A stretch of 64,000 bases of DNA from Gammaproteobacteria bacterium (lineage in GTDB: Bacteria; Pseudomonadota; Gammaproteobacteria; Ga0077554; Ga007554): assembly GCA_021731145.1 (NCBI GenBank), contig JAKFXX010000031.1, positions 1 through 64,000 on the forward strand, in the 5' to 3' direction. The notes beneath the pieces were generated by a model. The model was not told where the DNA came from. It searched no databases and saw only the letters and a program-made list of their open reading frames with translations. Position 1 is the first letter of the stretch, and each line of letters opens with the position of its first letter. Positions 26,433 through 35,773 of this stretch are shown here, one piece after another. Made by a program: the position numbers and the translations under genes.

Positions 26433-27656
26433 TTATGCCCTTTGGGTATTCATGCCTTTTGGGTATTCTTCGACATATTTCGATTGCATACAGGGCAGGG
26501 CCTGCATCTGGATCGGTTTTACGCTACCCCAGGTTTTACAGCCAGGGCATTGCCAGTGTATGGATTTTCCCGAAAAGCCACAGTGATTGCATCTGTATAA
26601 GGGATTTTCCTTTAGCAGTTTTTCAATCCCTTCCTTGATCATCAGCAAACTGGACTGCGCATTGCCATCGCTATCGGCAAGTTGCAAATCGATCATCGAA
26701 ACGATTCCCGTAAGCGTAGGCTGCTTTTGTAAATGCTCCATGACAAACACCATTGCATCACGTTCGCCATATTGATTGCGTAAAAATTCAACCAACGCGG
26801 AGATGGGTACGATACGGGGGTATTTCTGCACCAGTTTCTTCAGGTAGCCCATCATCTCCACCGAACTATCCAGGGCGTGATAGCAGCCCAGCATCGGTGG
26901 AATCACCTCGGAGAGATACTCCGGATCCTGCGCCTCAACGCGCTGATAGGTTTGCAGCGCAGCCTTGCAATCTCCTGCCCCCCTCTCCATATCACCCTGC
27001 ATAATGGTGGCGCGAACACAGCCGGAATCAGCAGACAATGCGCGCTTGATCATTTGTGCAGCACGTGCGCCATCCTTCTGCACGCGGGCCTGATCGGCAA
27101 TTTCGCAATAATATTGGGCAACAAGACTATTCAGTTTTTTGCCCGCTGCACCCTCAAGTTTGCGGACCATATCTATAGCCTTGTCCCATTCCTTTTCCTG
27201 CTGGTAGATATCACACAGCAAGCGCAGCGCCGGCGCGGCCTGCCCATCAACTTCTATTAACTCCAGAAAGAGGCTTTCGGCGCGATCAAGCACTCCGGCG
27301 CGCATATAATCCTGCCCCAGCTCCAGGAGCGCCTGGTTGCGCTGATCGAGGCTCAACGTTGGCCTGGCGATAAGATTCTGATGGATACGTATGGCGCGGT
27401 CTACTTCACCACGCCGGCGAAATAAACTTCCCAGTGCGAGATGGGTTTCGACCGTATCCGAGTCCACTTCAAGCATCCTGACAAACACCTCAATGGCCTT
27501 GTCAGGCTGCTCGTTGATCAGATAATTGAGTCCTCTGAAATAATCGGGGCGAAGCCCCGTAGCCCCTTCTTCATGCTTGCGCCGCGTTTCTTGCTTGGCC
27601 ATCCACCAGCCTGACGCAGCCGCCACCGGCAGTAATAGCCACAATAAATCCGACAT
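26433..27656 (-). CDS. lapB: Lipopolysaccharide assembly protein LapB (TPR, rubredoxin-like)
   Basis: A 407-residue inner-membrane anchored protein that, in E. coli, guides FtsH degradation of LpxC and so tunes lipopolysaccharide synthesis. A short N-terminal helix (MSDLLWLLLPVAAASGWWM) is followed by TPR repeats and a C-terminal rubredoxin-like zinc site, CNHCGFSGK...CPGCKTW. The ATG at 27656 resembles family starts. A GTG two codons upstream (27662) would overlap lapA by 4 bp and is also possible. It is in the lapA-lapB-pyrF order. Confidence 0.93.
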   Translation of the reverse strand: MSDLLWLLLPVAAASGWWMAKQETRRKHEEGATGLRPDYFRGLNYLINEQPDKAIEVFVRMLEVDSDTVETHLALGSLFRRRGEVDRAIRIHQNLIARPTLSLDQRNQALLELGQDYMRAGVLDRAESLFLELIEVDGQAAPALRLLCDIYQQEKEWDKAIDMVRKLEGAAGKKLNSLVAQYYCEIADQARVQKDGARAAQMIKRALSADSGCVRATIMQGDMERGAGDCKAALQTYQRVEAQDPEYLSEVIPPMLGCYHALDSSVEMMGYLKKLVQKYPRIVPISALVEFLRNQYGERDAMVFVMEHLQKQPTLTGIVSMIDLQLADSDGNAQSSLLMIKEGIEKLLKENPLYRCNHCGFSGKSIHWQCPGCKTWGSVKPIQMQALPCMQSKYVEEYPKGMNTQRA

Positions 27657-27658
27657 GC

Positions 27659-27952
27659 TCACCGTCCATCCCGGATCGGTAGAGAGCGCAAATTGACAAG
27701 CTCTGTCTCGGTAGTCTTGGCTGCCTTGCGCAACCCGGCGATTTCACGTTTTAATTGTATGATTACGCTCAGGCTGGCCAGAATACCGCAAAGGGCGCCT
27801 ATCACGAGGGAGATCACGACCACGAGGGACAAGGATAACTGCCAGCTACCGAAATAGTAGTCGAGCTGCACAGGCTGGGAGTTAAGAACGGCAAAGCCCA
27901 GACCGATTGTGAGCACTACCAGAAAGATGATGAGATAGATAATGCGCAACAT
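27659..27952 (-). CDS. lapA: LapA (YciS-like) inner-membrane protein
   Basis: A 97-residue protein with two membrane helices (IYLIIFLVVLTIGLGFAVLN and LSLVVVISLVIGALCGILAS) and a coiled-coil tail rich in Lys, Glu and Leu (LKREIAGLRKAAKTTETELV). This is the LapA/YciS layout. It directly precedes lapB, with which it acts in lipopolysaccharide control, and follows ihfB. Confidence 0.9.
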   Translation of the reverse strand: MLRIIYLIIFLVVLTIGLGFAVLNSQPVQLDYYFGSWQLSLSLVVVISLVIGALCGILASLSVIIQLKREIAGLRKAAKTTETELVNLRSLPIRDGR

Positions 27953-28023
27953 ACCCCTCCCTCTTTGGGCTACAAACGGACAGTCACTTCAGCACAATTA
28001 CAGGATGGAGAGTAGCCGCCCGC

Positions 28024-28329
28024 CTATTGTTCCATGCTGCTGTTGACCCGGTCACGCAGCTCCTTGCCCGGCTTGAAATGAGGCACATATTTACCCGGCA
28101 GGGGAACGGCTTCGCCGGTTTTTGGATTTCTCCCCATGCGCGGTGGCCGGTGATGCAAGGAAAAACTGCCAAACCCACGGATTTCGATACGCTCGCCACC
28201 CGCCAGCGCCTGAGCCATTTGCTCGATGATAGTCTTGACCGAGAATTCAACATCTTTATAGGTCAAATGATTCAGTTTTTGTGCAAGTGCCTCGATTAAT
28301 TCGGACTTGGTCATTGCTTTTATATCCAT
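28024..28329 (-). CDS. ihfB: Integration host factor beta subunit
   Basis: A 101-residue DNA-bending protein of the HU/IHF family. The [20 protein letters not shown] start, the [17 protein letters not shown] beta-arm region with [20 protein letters not shown], and a C-terminal helix match IhfB. The start at 28329 has GGGGAG 8 bp upstream and adds MDIKA before the usual MTKSEL; the inner ATG at 28314 is an alternative. It pairs with IhfA, encoded elsewhere. Follows rpsA in the conserved rpsA-ihfB order, with a hairpin between. Confidence 0.95.
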   Translation of the reverse strand: MDIKAMTKSELIEALAQKLNHLTYKDVEFSVKTIIEQMAQALAGGERIEIRGFGSFSLHHRPPRMGRNPKTGEAVPLPGKYVPHFKPGKELRDRVNSSMEQ

Positions 28330-28401
28330 GCTTCAACTCCCCAATAGACTTTTGACTGAATCATCCGGCAATCGCCTCATACCCACTGCAGCGTAGAACA
28401 C

Positions 28402-28463
28402 ATCCGTGAAAAAACCGCGTGTCGCTCGCCTCATCGCCTCCGCAGCACGAAATTTTCACGGAT
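28402..28463. repeat. 11-bp inverted repeat between rpsA and ihfB
   Basis: ATCCGTGAAAA (28402-28412) and TTTTCACGGAT (28453-28463) are perfectly complementary across a 40-nt spacer. It lies in the leader of ihfB, next to the rpsA hairpin. It may be an operator, an attenuation structure or a repeat; nothing in the sequence decides between these. Confidence 0.55.
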
Positions 28464-28486
28464 AAATTCTTGCCCTCATTACAGAA

Positions 28487-28512
28487 CAGAGGCGCAGGTG
28501 ACTGCGCCTCTG
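28487..28512 (-). terminator. Stem-loop after rpsA
   Basis: CAGAGGCGCA (28487-28496) pairs with TGCGCCTCTG (28503-28512) across a 6-nt loop. It lies 27 bp beyond the rpsA stop at 28540. The sequence after the stem on the minus strand is TTCTGTAATG, so the T run is weak. It probably ends or attenuates the rpsA transcript before ihfB. Confidence 0.6.
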
Positions 28513-28539
28513 GCTGTTACACTCTTTACTTCTCGCAGA

Positions 28540-30213
28540 TTACTCGGCTCTGCTTTCCATCTTTTCCTTGATCAGATCACCCAAGGTGGTCGCACCGCCA
28601 GATCCCTTGGTGTATTCCTGCATCACCTCGGCCTCTTCCTCGTTATCCTTGGCTTTAATGGATAGAACGATGGTGCGGTTTTTACGGTCAACGCCCATAT
28701 ATTTGGCCTCGACCTGATCGCCCACTTTCAGCACGGTGCGTGCATCTTCCACACGCTCGCGGCCCAGCTCGGATGCGCGCAACTGCCCTTCCACGCCTTC
28801 TTCCATCTCAATAACCGCACCCTTGGCATCCACTTCTTTCACCACGCCTGTGACGATACTGCCCTTCACATGATCAGCGACGAAATTGGAGAAGGGGTCT
28901 TTCTCAAGCTGTTTGATACCCAGGGAGATGCGCTCGCGCTCAGGGTCAATGGCAAGTACCACTGCCTCGACTTCATCGCCCTTCTTGTAGTTGCGCACTG
29001 CTTCTTCGCCAGGAATATTCCAGGAAAGGTCGGTCAGGTGCAGCAAGCCGTCGATGCCGCCATCGAGACCAACGAAGATTCCGAAGTCGGTGATGGACTT
29101 GATCTGTCCGGCAACCTTATCGCCCTTGTTGTGGGTGGCGGAGAACTCTTCCCAGGGATTGGGGCGGCACTGCTTCATGCCCAACGAGATGCGGCGACGT
29201 CCTTCATCGATGTCCAGCACCGTGACTTCCACTTCGTCACCCATATGCACCAGCTTGGAAGGATGCACGTTTTTGTTCGTCCAATCCATTTCCGAGACAT
29301 GCACCAGGCCTTCAACACCGCTTTCGATTTCAACAAAGCAGCCATAATCGGCAATGTTGGTAATTTTGCCGAACAGGCGGGCGCTAACAGGATAACGGCG
29401 TGCGATATCAACCCAGGGATCTTCGCCCATCTGCTTGAGGCCGAGCGAAACGCGATTGCGCTCACGATCAAACTTGAGCACCTTGACGTCGATCTCGTCG
29501 CCCACGTTGACGACTTCAGAGGGATGCTTGACGCGCTTCCACGCCATATCGGTGATGTGCAACAAGCCATCGACGCCGCCCAAATCGACAAATGCGCCGT
29601 AGTCGGTGAGGTTTTTCACCACACCCTTGACGATCTGTCCTTCTTCCAGGTTTTCCAGCAGGGCCTGGCGCACGGCGCCGCCTTCACTTTCAACCACGGC
29701 ACGGCGGGAGACGACTACATTATTGCGCTTGCGATCAAGCTTGACGACCTTGAATTCGAGCTCTTTGCCTTCCAGATGGGTGGTGTCGCGCAACGGACGG
29801 ACATCCACCAGCGATCCCGGCAAGAAGGCACGCACACCGCTGGTGTCGACGGTGAATCCACCCTTGACCTTGCCGCTGATGATACCCTTGACGATCTCAC
29901 CAGCTTCCATGGCGCGCTCAAGGCGGGTCCAGGATTCGGCACGCTTGGCTTTCTCGCGCGACAGACGGGTCTCGCCCGTGCCGTCTTCCATCATCTCCAG
30001 CGCGACATCCACGATATCGCCAACAGCGACTTCGGCAACGCCCATCTCATTATAGAACTGCTCCATGGGGATGGCGCTTTCGGACTTGAGTCCGGCATTC
30101 ACGATCACCATATCCGGAGATATGCGCACCACGGTGGCCGTTACTATGGCGCCGGGACGAATGCGGGTTACAAAAAGACTCTCTTCAAATAGTTGTGCAA
30201 AGCTTTCGCTCAT
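28540..30213 (-). CDS. rpsA: 30S ribosomal protein S1
   Basis: A 557-residue protein with six S1 RNA-binding repeats, matching E. coli S1 in length and order. Typical repeat texts are [40 protein letters not shown] and [20 protein letters not shown]. It binds mRNA leaders and helps start translation. It follows cmk as in other gammaproteobacteria. The 128-bp leader (30214-30341) contains a GCCGG...CCGGC hairpin at about 30318-30331; S1 usually represses its own translation through its leader, but the exact site cannot be assigned here. Confidence 0.97.
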   Translation of the reverse strand: MSESFAQLFEESLFVTRIRPGAIVTATVVRISPDMVIVNAGLKSESAIPMEQFYNEMGVAEVAVGDIVDVALEMMEDGTGETRLSREKAKRAESWTRLERAMEAGEIVKGIISGKVKGGFTVDTSGVRAFLPGSLVDVRPLRDTTHLEGKELEFKVVKLDRKRNNVVVSRRAVVESEGGAVRQALLENLEEGQIVKGVVKNLTDYGAFVDLGGVDGLLHITDMAWKRVKHPSEVVNVGDEIDVKVLKFDRERNRVSLGLKQMGEDPWVDIARRYPVSARLFGKITNIADYGCFVEIESGVEGLVHVSEMDWTNKNVHPSKLVHMGDEVEVTVLDIDEGRRRISLGMKQCRPNPWEEFSATHNKGDKVAGQIKSITDFGIFVGLDGGIDGLLHLTDLSWNIPGEEAVRNYKKGDEVEAVVLAIDPERERISLGIKQLEKDPFSNFVADHVKGSIVTGVVKEVDAKGAVIEMEEGVEGQLRASELGRERVEDARTVLKVGDQVEAKYMGVDRKNRTIVLSIKAKDNEEEAEVMQEYTKGSGGATTLGDLIKEKMESRAE

Positions 30214-30341
30214 TGATTCTTACCTTGCCCCATAATGAATGCTGGGACGACTGTTGATCCGCATTGACTGCGGGTGGTTAAAAACGCCTGATTCACTATT
30301 GAATCAAGCTCCTAAATAAGCCGGAAACCGGCCGACTTCCA

Positions 30342-31028
30342 TCAAAAAGACACGCCTCGCCATAAATCCACAAGCCGTTGCACGACCGCATCAATGCCAA
30401 TACCCGTCGTATCAACAACGATAGCGTCGTCAGCCGCCTTCATGGGAGCGAAGCTGCGCGTGCTGTCACGCACGTCACGTTCGGCAATCTCTTTTAGAAG
30501 ATTGCCAAGATTAACATCCAAACCTTTATCTTTCAACTGTTTATACCGGCGCGTCGCGCGCTCCTCGGCGCTCGCCGTAAGAAAGACCTTGAGTTGGGCA
30601 TCAGGAAAAACCACCGTACCCATATCGCGCCCATCCGCCACCAGCCCAGGCGGCTCAAGAAAAGCACGCTGACGATCCAGCAGGGCGAGCCGTACGGCAG
30701 GCAATGCGGCCACGCGGGAGGCGTCGTTGCCACATTCCTCGCTGCGCAGAGCGTCGGTAACATCCTCCCCCTCCAGGATGACCCGGATCTGCACGTCCTC
30801 GTCGGTGTCAAATTGCACGTCAAGGTGTGCCGCGAGGGTTTCCAGGGCGGGCTCGTTATCCAGCGCTATGGCATGACGCTGGGCGGCCAGGCCGACAAGA
30901 CGATAGAGAGAACCACTATCGAGAAAATGCCAACCCAGTTTTTTGGCCAGGATACGGCTAACCGTCCCTTTGCCGGAGCCGCCGGGACCGTCGATAGTAA
31001 TCACTGGCGGGAGGGATTTGGGCATCAT
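30342..31028 (-). CDS. cmk: Cytidylate kinase
   Basis: A 228-residue kinase that phosphorylates CMP and dCMP. The P-loop reads [19 protein letters not shown] at the N-terminus. Conserved later segments are [29 protein letters not shown] and an Arg-rich lid RATRRYKQL. Length is standard. Its ATG overlaps the aroA stop by 4 bp (ATGA), so translation is probably coupled. Confidence 0.95.
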   Translation of the reverse strand: MMPKSLPPVITIDGPGGSGKGTVSRILAKKLGWHFLDSGSLYRLVGLAAQRHAIALDNEPALETLAAHLDVQFDTDEDVQIRVILEGEDVTDALRSEECGNDASRVAALPAVRLALLDRQRAFLEPPGLVADGRDMGTVVFPDAQLKVFLTASAEERATRRYKQLKDKGLDVNLGNLLKEIAERDVRDSTRSFAPMKAADDAIVVDTTGIGIDAVVQRLVDLWRGVSF

Positions 31029-32356
31029 GGCTGGCGATTATCTCCAACTATACCCAGGCCGGCGGCGCGCGCCAGCTCGACGAATCCGGGGAACGAGGTG
31101 CCGACATTGGCGCAATCATCAATCATGACCGGGCCGGTGGCACGCAATGCCGCCATGGCAAAGGCCATGGCAATGCGATGATCGCCGTGACTATTGATGG
31201 GGCCGCCGCTCAGACCACCGCCGCGGATCACCATGCCATCGGGCGTGGGGCGGGCATCAATCCCCAGCGCCACAAGACCGTCGGCCATCACCTGGATGCG
31301 ATCACTCTCCTTGACGCGCAGCTCTTCCGCGCCGCTGAGCACGGTCTCACCCTCTGCGCAGGCCGCAGCAATAAACAACGCGGGGAATTCGTCTATCGCC
31401 AATGGCACTTGGTCGCGCGGGATGGTTATCCCGCGCAGATGGCTGGAACGCACCCGGATATCGGCAACCGGCTCGCCGCCCGACTGACGCAGATGGCTTA
31501 TTTCAATGCTCGCACCCATCAGGCGCAAGATGTTGATGACACCGACGCGCGTCGGATTGATTCCGACATGCTCCAAGGTCAGATCCGAACCCTCGGCGAT
31601 GGCCGCACCCACCATGAAAAACGCCGCTGACGAGATATCGGCTGGCACGTCAATCGAGGTCGCGATGAGTTTGCCGCCGCTGCCACCCACGCATATTTTC
31701 CCGTTTTTGCATTCAACGGGATAGCCAAACCCCATCAACATGCGCTCGGTATGATCCCGCGTGGGCGCCGGCTCGGTCACGCTGGTGACCCCGTCAGCAT
31801 AGAGGCCGGCAAGTAGCAGGCAGGACTTGACCTGCGCGCTGGCCACCGGCATCACGTAATCTATGCCCTTGAGGTGCGCACCGCCCCGAACGTGCAACGG
31901 TGGCGTGCCTTTTTCGCTGGTCTCGATACACGCGCCCATCAGGCTTAATGGGTCGGCGACACGTTTCATGGGACGGCGCGACAGGGAGTCATCGCCGGTC
32001 ATCACCACATCGAACGGCTGAGCTGCCAGCAGCCCCGCCAGCAGGCGCATGGAGGTACCGGAATTGCCGAGATAGAGCGGACCCGCCGGGGCCTTCAGGC
32101 CGTGGAGTCCGACACCATGAACAGTGACGTGTCCATCATGGGGGCCTTCAATATTGACACCCATCTCACGAAAGGCATTGAGCGTCGCGAGGCTATCTTC
32201 GCCTTGCAAAAAGCCGGTGATCTCGGTCGTGCCTTCGGCCAGCGCACTCAACATGATGGAGCGGTGGGAGATCGACTTATCACCGGGCACGCGCAAACGG
32301 CCCTGCAAGTGCCCGCCGGGTGCAACAAAAAACGTATTTGGATGCGGTGCGTTCAT
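31025..32356 (-). CDS. aroA: 3-phosphoshikimate 1-carboxyvinyltransferase (EPSP synthase)
   Basis: A 443-residue enzyme of the shikimate pathway. The start [10 protein letters not shown] at 32356 is chosen because a longer frame adds a non-homologous stretch. Active-site blocks include [40 protein letters not shown] and the C-terminal [14 protein letters not shown]. The sequence [13 protein letters not shown] carries Gly-Thr-Ser in the PEP-binding loop as in the class II-like enzymes; I have not tried to assign glyphosate sensitivity. It follows tyrA across a repeat-bearing gap and overlaps cmk. Confidence 0.95.
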   Translation of the reverse strand: MNAPHPNTFFVAPGGHLQGRLRVPGDKSISHRSIMLSALAEGTTEITGFLQGEDSLATLNAFREMGVNIEGPHDGHVTVHGVGLHGLKAPAGPLYLGNSGTSMRLLAGLLAAQPFDVVMTGDDSLSRRPMKRVADPLSLMGACIETSEKGTPPLHVRGGAHLKGIDYVMPVASAQVKSCLLLAGLYADGVTSVTEPAPTRDHTERMLMGFGYPVECKNGKICVGGSGGKLIATSIDVPADISSAAFFMVGAAIAEGSDLTLEHVGINPTRVGVINILRLMGASIEISHLRQSGGEPVADIRVRSSHLRGITIPRDQVPLAIDEFPALFIAAACAEGETVLSGAEELRVKESDRIQVMADGLVALGIDARPTPDGMVIRGGGLSGGPINSHGDHRIAMAFAMAALRATGPVMIDDCANVGTSFPGFVELARAAGLGIVGDNRQP

Positions 32357-32393
32357 TTGATTCCAAATTATACTGAAAAATTCAGTTATCCAC

Positions 32394-32517
32394 GTTGTCA
32401 CGAAAAAACACGAAAATATTCAAGTGCATATCGCGTATTACTTGCCACCCTCCGGTGAATTGCTAAATCAATCCATGTTTTTGTTTTATTTAGTGACAAT
32501 GTGTTTTTCGTGGACAA
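32394..32517. repeat. Imperfect inverted repeat (CGTGTTTTTTCGTGACAA type)
   Basis: The left arm (32394-32412), read on the minus strand as CGTGTTTTTTCGTGACAA, faces a right arm TGTGTTTTTCGTGGACAA (32499-32517). Small words of this kind are scattered in proteobacterial intergenic DNA. It fills most of the tyrA-aroA gap, so it may be an extragenic repeat rather than a regulatory site. Confidence 0.5.
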
Positions 32518-32526
32518 AAAGGGGGT

Positions 32527-33405
32527 TTAAGGATTATTGTTTTCTTGTCGGCAAAACCGGTCACGCGCGGCTTTGGCACGGTCAAATGTGGACAAGATCC
32601 GTTCGCTATCTCCCGCACGAATCGCCTCGCCCAAAGAGGCGATGTCCGCCATAAAACGCTCCAGCACAGACAACACCGCCGCCCGATTCGCCAGACAGAT
32701 GTCGCGCCACATCGCCGGATCGCTGGAGGCGATGCGCGTAAAGTCGCGGAATCCGCCGGCGGCGAAACGGAAAATCTCCTCGCTCTCATCCATGCGCACC
32801 AATGTATCAACCAGGGCATAGGCCAGCAGATGCGGCAGATGGCTGGTCGCTGCCAGCACCTCGTCGTGATGCTCAACGCCCATTTCCACCACTTCGGCGC
32901 CGGTATGCTGCCACAATGCGCGGACGCTTGCCAGCGCTTCCGGCTGGGTGTGGGGCAATGGGGTGAGTATCACACGCCGCCCTTCGAAAAGGCCGGTGAA
33001 TGACGCCTCAACACCGCTTTTCTCGGTACCTGCAATGGGATGGCCTGGCACGAATGTCGGCGGGACTTCGCCGAAAACAGCGCGGGCGGCATCCACAACA
33101 CTGCCCTTGGCGCTGCCCACATCGGTAATGATGGCATCCGGACGGACATGCCCGGCGATTTGCCGGAACACCGCCTCCATCGCCCCCAACGGCACCGCCA
33201 CTACGACCATATCAGCATCATGCACCGCAGCGGCGATATCGATCTCGTACCTGTCGATGACACCCAGCTCCAGCGCCTTGCGCAACTGAGCCTCATCACG
33301 CCCGCCACCGACGATTTCCCGGCACACCCCCGCCCGCTTTATAGATCGCGCCAGCGAACCGCCGATCAGGCCGACGCCGATGATTGCAAGGCGTTTGATC
33401 ATCAT
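32527..33405 (-). CDS. tyrA: Prephenate dehydrogenase
   Basis: A 292-residue NAD(P)-dependent enzyme of tyrosine synthesis. The nucleotide-binding loop is IIGVGLIGGSLARSIKRAGV, followed by VVAVPLGAMEAVF and the substrate-side segments GSAKGSVVDAAR, VPGHPIAGTEKSGVEAS and HDEVLAATSHLPHLLAYAL. No chorismate mutase domain and no ACT domain are present, so it is a monofunctional form. The ATG at 33405 is preferred over a GTG nine bases upstream. It lies between aroF and aroA, with a 127-bp family-B-like region on its 5' side. Confidence 0.92.
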   Translation of the reverse strand: MMIKRLAIIGVGLIGGSLARSIKRAGVCREIVGGGRDEAQLRKALELGVIDRYEIDIAAAVHDADMVVVAVPLGAMEAVFRQIAGHVRPDAIITDVGSAKGSVVDAARAVFGEVPPTFVPGHPIAGTEKSGVEASFTGLFEGRRVILTPLPHTQPEALASVRALWQHTGAEVVEMGVEHHDEVLAATSHLPHLLAYALVDTLVRMDESEEIFRFAAGGFRDFTRIASSDPAMWRDICLANRAAVLSVLERFMADIASLGEAIRAGDSERILSTFDRAKAARDRFCRQENNNP

Positions 33406-33450
33406 TTTTGCCACATTGGGAACGCAGGCTTAAACATCCGTGTTCCCCGT

Positions 33451-33532
33451 GACATTGCGCCCCATTGTCCCCTTAACGGGGATTTACGGGTACATTGCCA
33501 CCTCATTGCCACCTTCATGGTGGTCATGGTGG
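33451..33532. repeat. Degenerate family B palindromes between aroF and tyrA
   Basis: Repeated words CATTGCGCCCC, CATTGTCCCCTTAACGGGG, CATTGCCACCT and CACCTTCATGGTGG form overlapping hairpins. They share the CATTG and CCC...GGG pattern of family B. The stretch ends at the aroF stop. It contains no credible reading frame. Confidence 0.6.
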
Positions 33533-34549
33533 CTACAAATCCCGCCCGATCACTTGCGCAATACCGCGCAGCTCGCCCATCAGTTGCATCAGTTGTGGCG
33601 GGCTGAGGGCCTGATCGGCATCGCACCATGCCTCGGCGGGCATGGGGTGCATCTCCACCAGCAGTCCGTCGGCGCCTGCCGCGATTGCGGCGCGCGACAG
33701 CGCGGGCACCATCCACGCCTTGCCGCCGGCATGGCTGGGATCAATGATCACCGGCAGATGGGTCTCGCGCTTGAGCACCGGGATGGCGGTGACATCAAGC
33801 ATGTTGCGGTAATAGGTCTCGAAGCTGCGCACGCCGCGCTCGCAGAAGATGATGTTGTGATTGCCGCCCGCAGCGATGTATTCCGCCGCCATCAACCACT
33901 CGGAGATTGTCGCCGACATGCCACGCTTGAGGATCACCGGGGTCTGGATGCGGCCCACTTCCTTGAGCAGATCGAAATTCTGCATGTTGCGCGTGCCGAT
34001 CTGGATCACATCCACCTTGTGTTCGAGAAAGGTGTCGAGCATGCGCACATCCATCAGCTCGGTGACTATCGGCAGGTTGTGACGATCCGCCGCGCGCCGG
34101 AACATATCCAACCCCTCAACGCCCGCCCCCTGGAAGGCATAGGGGCTGGTACGCGGCTTGAACGCACCGCCACGCATCAGGCGGCAACCTGCGGCAGCGA
34201 CGCTTTGCGCTGCGCTGTCCATCTGCGGCTGGGTTTCAACCGAACAAGGTCCGGCGATGATCTGCACCGTGTTGCCACCGAGCTTGATGCCACCAATGTC
34301 GATAACGCTGTCTTCCGGGTGAGATTCGCGCGACACGATCTTGTACGGCTTCATCACACGAATGACATTTTCCACGCCACCCAGCGCCTGCAACGCCTCC
34401 ATGTCCACCTTGCGCTCATCACCGATGGCGCCGATCACGGTACGCTCGATGCCGCGTGACACATTGGAACCCATACCCATGGACTCCAGCTTTTTCTCCA
34501 CCGCCCGAATTTCCTCGTCGGCGACATGGGACTTCATAATGATGATCAC
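33533..34549 (-). CDS. aroF: 3-deoxy-7-phosphoheptulonate synthase, type I-beta
   Basis: A 338-residue DAHP synthase condensing PEP with erythrose 4-phosphate, the first shikimate step. The N-terminal ~75 residues form a ferredoxin-like (ACT-like) regulatory domain (MIIIMKSHVADEEIRAVEKKL). The barrel contains IIAGPCSVETQPQMDSAA, GGAFKPRTSPYAFQG, IQIGTRNMQNFDLLKEVG and VIIDPSHAGGKAWMVPAL. This is the Thermotoga/Bacillus-type I-beta class, not the E. coli I-alpha class. The placement between pheA and tyrA puts the committed step inside the aromatic cluster. The gene name aroF is used by position, not exact orthology. Confidence 0.9.
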   Translation of the reverse strand: MIIIMKSHVADEEIRAVEKKLESMGMGSNVSRGIERTVIGAIGDERKVDMEALQALGGVENVIRVMKPYKIVSRESHPEDSVIDIGGIKLGGNTVQIIAGPCSVETQPQMDSAAQSVAAAGCRLMRGGAFKPRTSPYAFQGAGVEGLDMFRRAADRHNLPIVTELMDVRMLDTFLEHKVDVIQIGTRNMQNFDLLKEVGRIQTPVILKRGMSATISEWLMAAEYIAAGGNHNIIFCERGVRSFETYYRNMLDVTAIPVLKRETHLPVIIDPSHAGGKAWMVPALSRAAIAAGADGLLVEMHPMPAEAWCDADQALSPPQLMQLMGELRGIAQVIGRDL

Positions 34550-34620
34550 AACACTACCTCATTAACATTAATTTTTCGCCACACAGGGCGGGAATTCACG
34601 GTGACCATATTCAAAACAAT

Positions 34621-35712
34621 CTACAGCACCGCTCCGGGATAAGAACCCAGTACTTTCATCATCGCCGCCTCATCTCCCAGCTCTTGCAGCGCCTTGGCAA
34701 CATTAGGATCCTGACTATGGCCTTCGATATCAATAAAAAACACGTAGTCCCACATGCCGCGCCGCGACGGGCGCGACTCGATGCGCGTCATGGATATGCC
34801 ATGACGGAACAACGGCGCAAGCAGGCGGTGCAAAGCCCCCGGACGATTACGCGCCGAGAGCAGCAATGAAGTTTTGTCATTGCCACTGGGCGGCGGCGAT
34901 TTCGGGCCGATCACCAGAAAACGCGTGGTGTTGTCCGGCTCATCCTCGATGTTGGCCGCCAGAATATTGAGTCCATAGATTTCCGCCGCCGTCACACCCG
35001 CGATGGCCACTGCCCCTGCTTCCTGAGCGGCGCGGCGCGCGGCCTCCGCATTACTGCTCACGGTCACATGCTCCACGCCGGCAAGATGCTCTTCGAGCCA
35101 TCCGCGACACTGGGCCAACGCCTGCTGATGCACATACAAACGGCCAACGCCATTGCCAACACTATTGATGGCATCCATCTTTCCCAGCAGGTTATGATGG
35201 ATGCGCAGCTCCACTTCGCCGCAGACCCTGAGCGGTGAGCTGATGAACATATCAAGGGTATGATTGACTACGCCCTCCGTGGAATTTTCCACCGGCACTA
35301 CGCCATAATGCGACGCCCCCGCCTCGACATCACGGAACACCTCATCAATGGCACCATGCGACACGGTATGCACCGAATGGCCAAAATGCTTGAGGGCGGC
35401 AGCCTGGGTAAAAGTGCCTTCCGGGCCGAGAAAAGCTATTTTCATAGGCTGCTCCAAGGCCAGGCAAGCTGACATGATTTCGCGAAACAAGCGTGCCATT
35501 TCCTCGCCGCTCAACGGGCCGGTGTTGCGCGCCAGCACATTACGCAACACCTGCGCCTCGCGCTCGGGGCGATAGTAGTCAGCGGCCTCACCACCCAGCT
35601 TAACCTTGGCGACTTCCTGGGCGCACGCGGCACGCCCATTGATCAACATCTGAATTTGTTCATCCAGATGGTCAATGCGTGCGCGTATGGCTTGTAGTGC
35701 GTCGTTGGTCAT
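34621..35712 (-). CDS. pheA: Bifunctional chorismate mutase/prephenate dehydratase
   Basis: A 363-residue P-protein. The start MTNDALQAIRARIDHLDEQI at 35712 gives a normal N-terminal AroQ chorismate mutase (about 1-85). The dehydratase domain (about 95-275) starts MKIAFLGPEGTFTQAAALKHFG and contains VPVENSTEGVVNHTLDMF and NTTRFLVIG. The ACT domain follows, with the phenylalanine-binding ESRPSRRGMWDYVFFID. Length matches the family. It sits 61 bp after serA. Confidence 0.95.
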   Translation of the reverse strand: MTNDALQAIRARIDHLDEQIQMLINGRAACAQEVAKVKLGGEAADYYRPEREAQVLRNVLARNTGPLSGEEMARLFREIMSACLALEQPMKIAFLGPEGTFTQAAALKHFGHSVHTVSHGAIDEVFRDVEAGASHYGVVPVENSTEGVVNHTLDMFISSPLRVCGEVELRIHHNLLGKMDAINSVGNGVGRLYVHQQALAQCRGWLEEHLAGVEHVTVSSNAEAARRAAQEAGAVAIAGVTAAEIYGLNILAANIEDEPDNTTRFLVIGPKSPPPSGNDKTSLLLSARNRPGALHRLLAPLFRHGISMTRIESRPSRRGMWDYVFFIDIEGHSQDPNVAKALQELGDEAAMMKVLGSYPGAVL

Positions 35713-35773
35713 AGTAAATAAATAGGGGGATGTACCGATTTTGCTATCTGGCCCTTGCCATTTGTCACTGCTT

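Noticed and set aside
28870-30192. 440-residue frame opposite rpsA
   Set aside because: It is the antisense of the S1 repeats; its length comes from rpsA codon bias.
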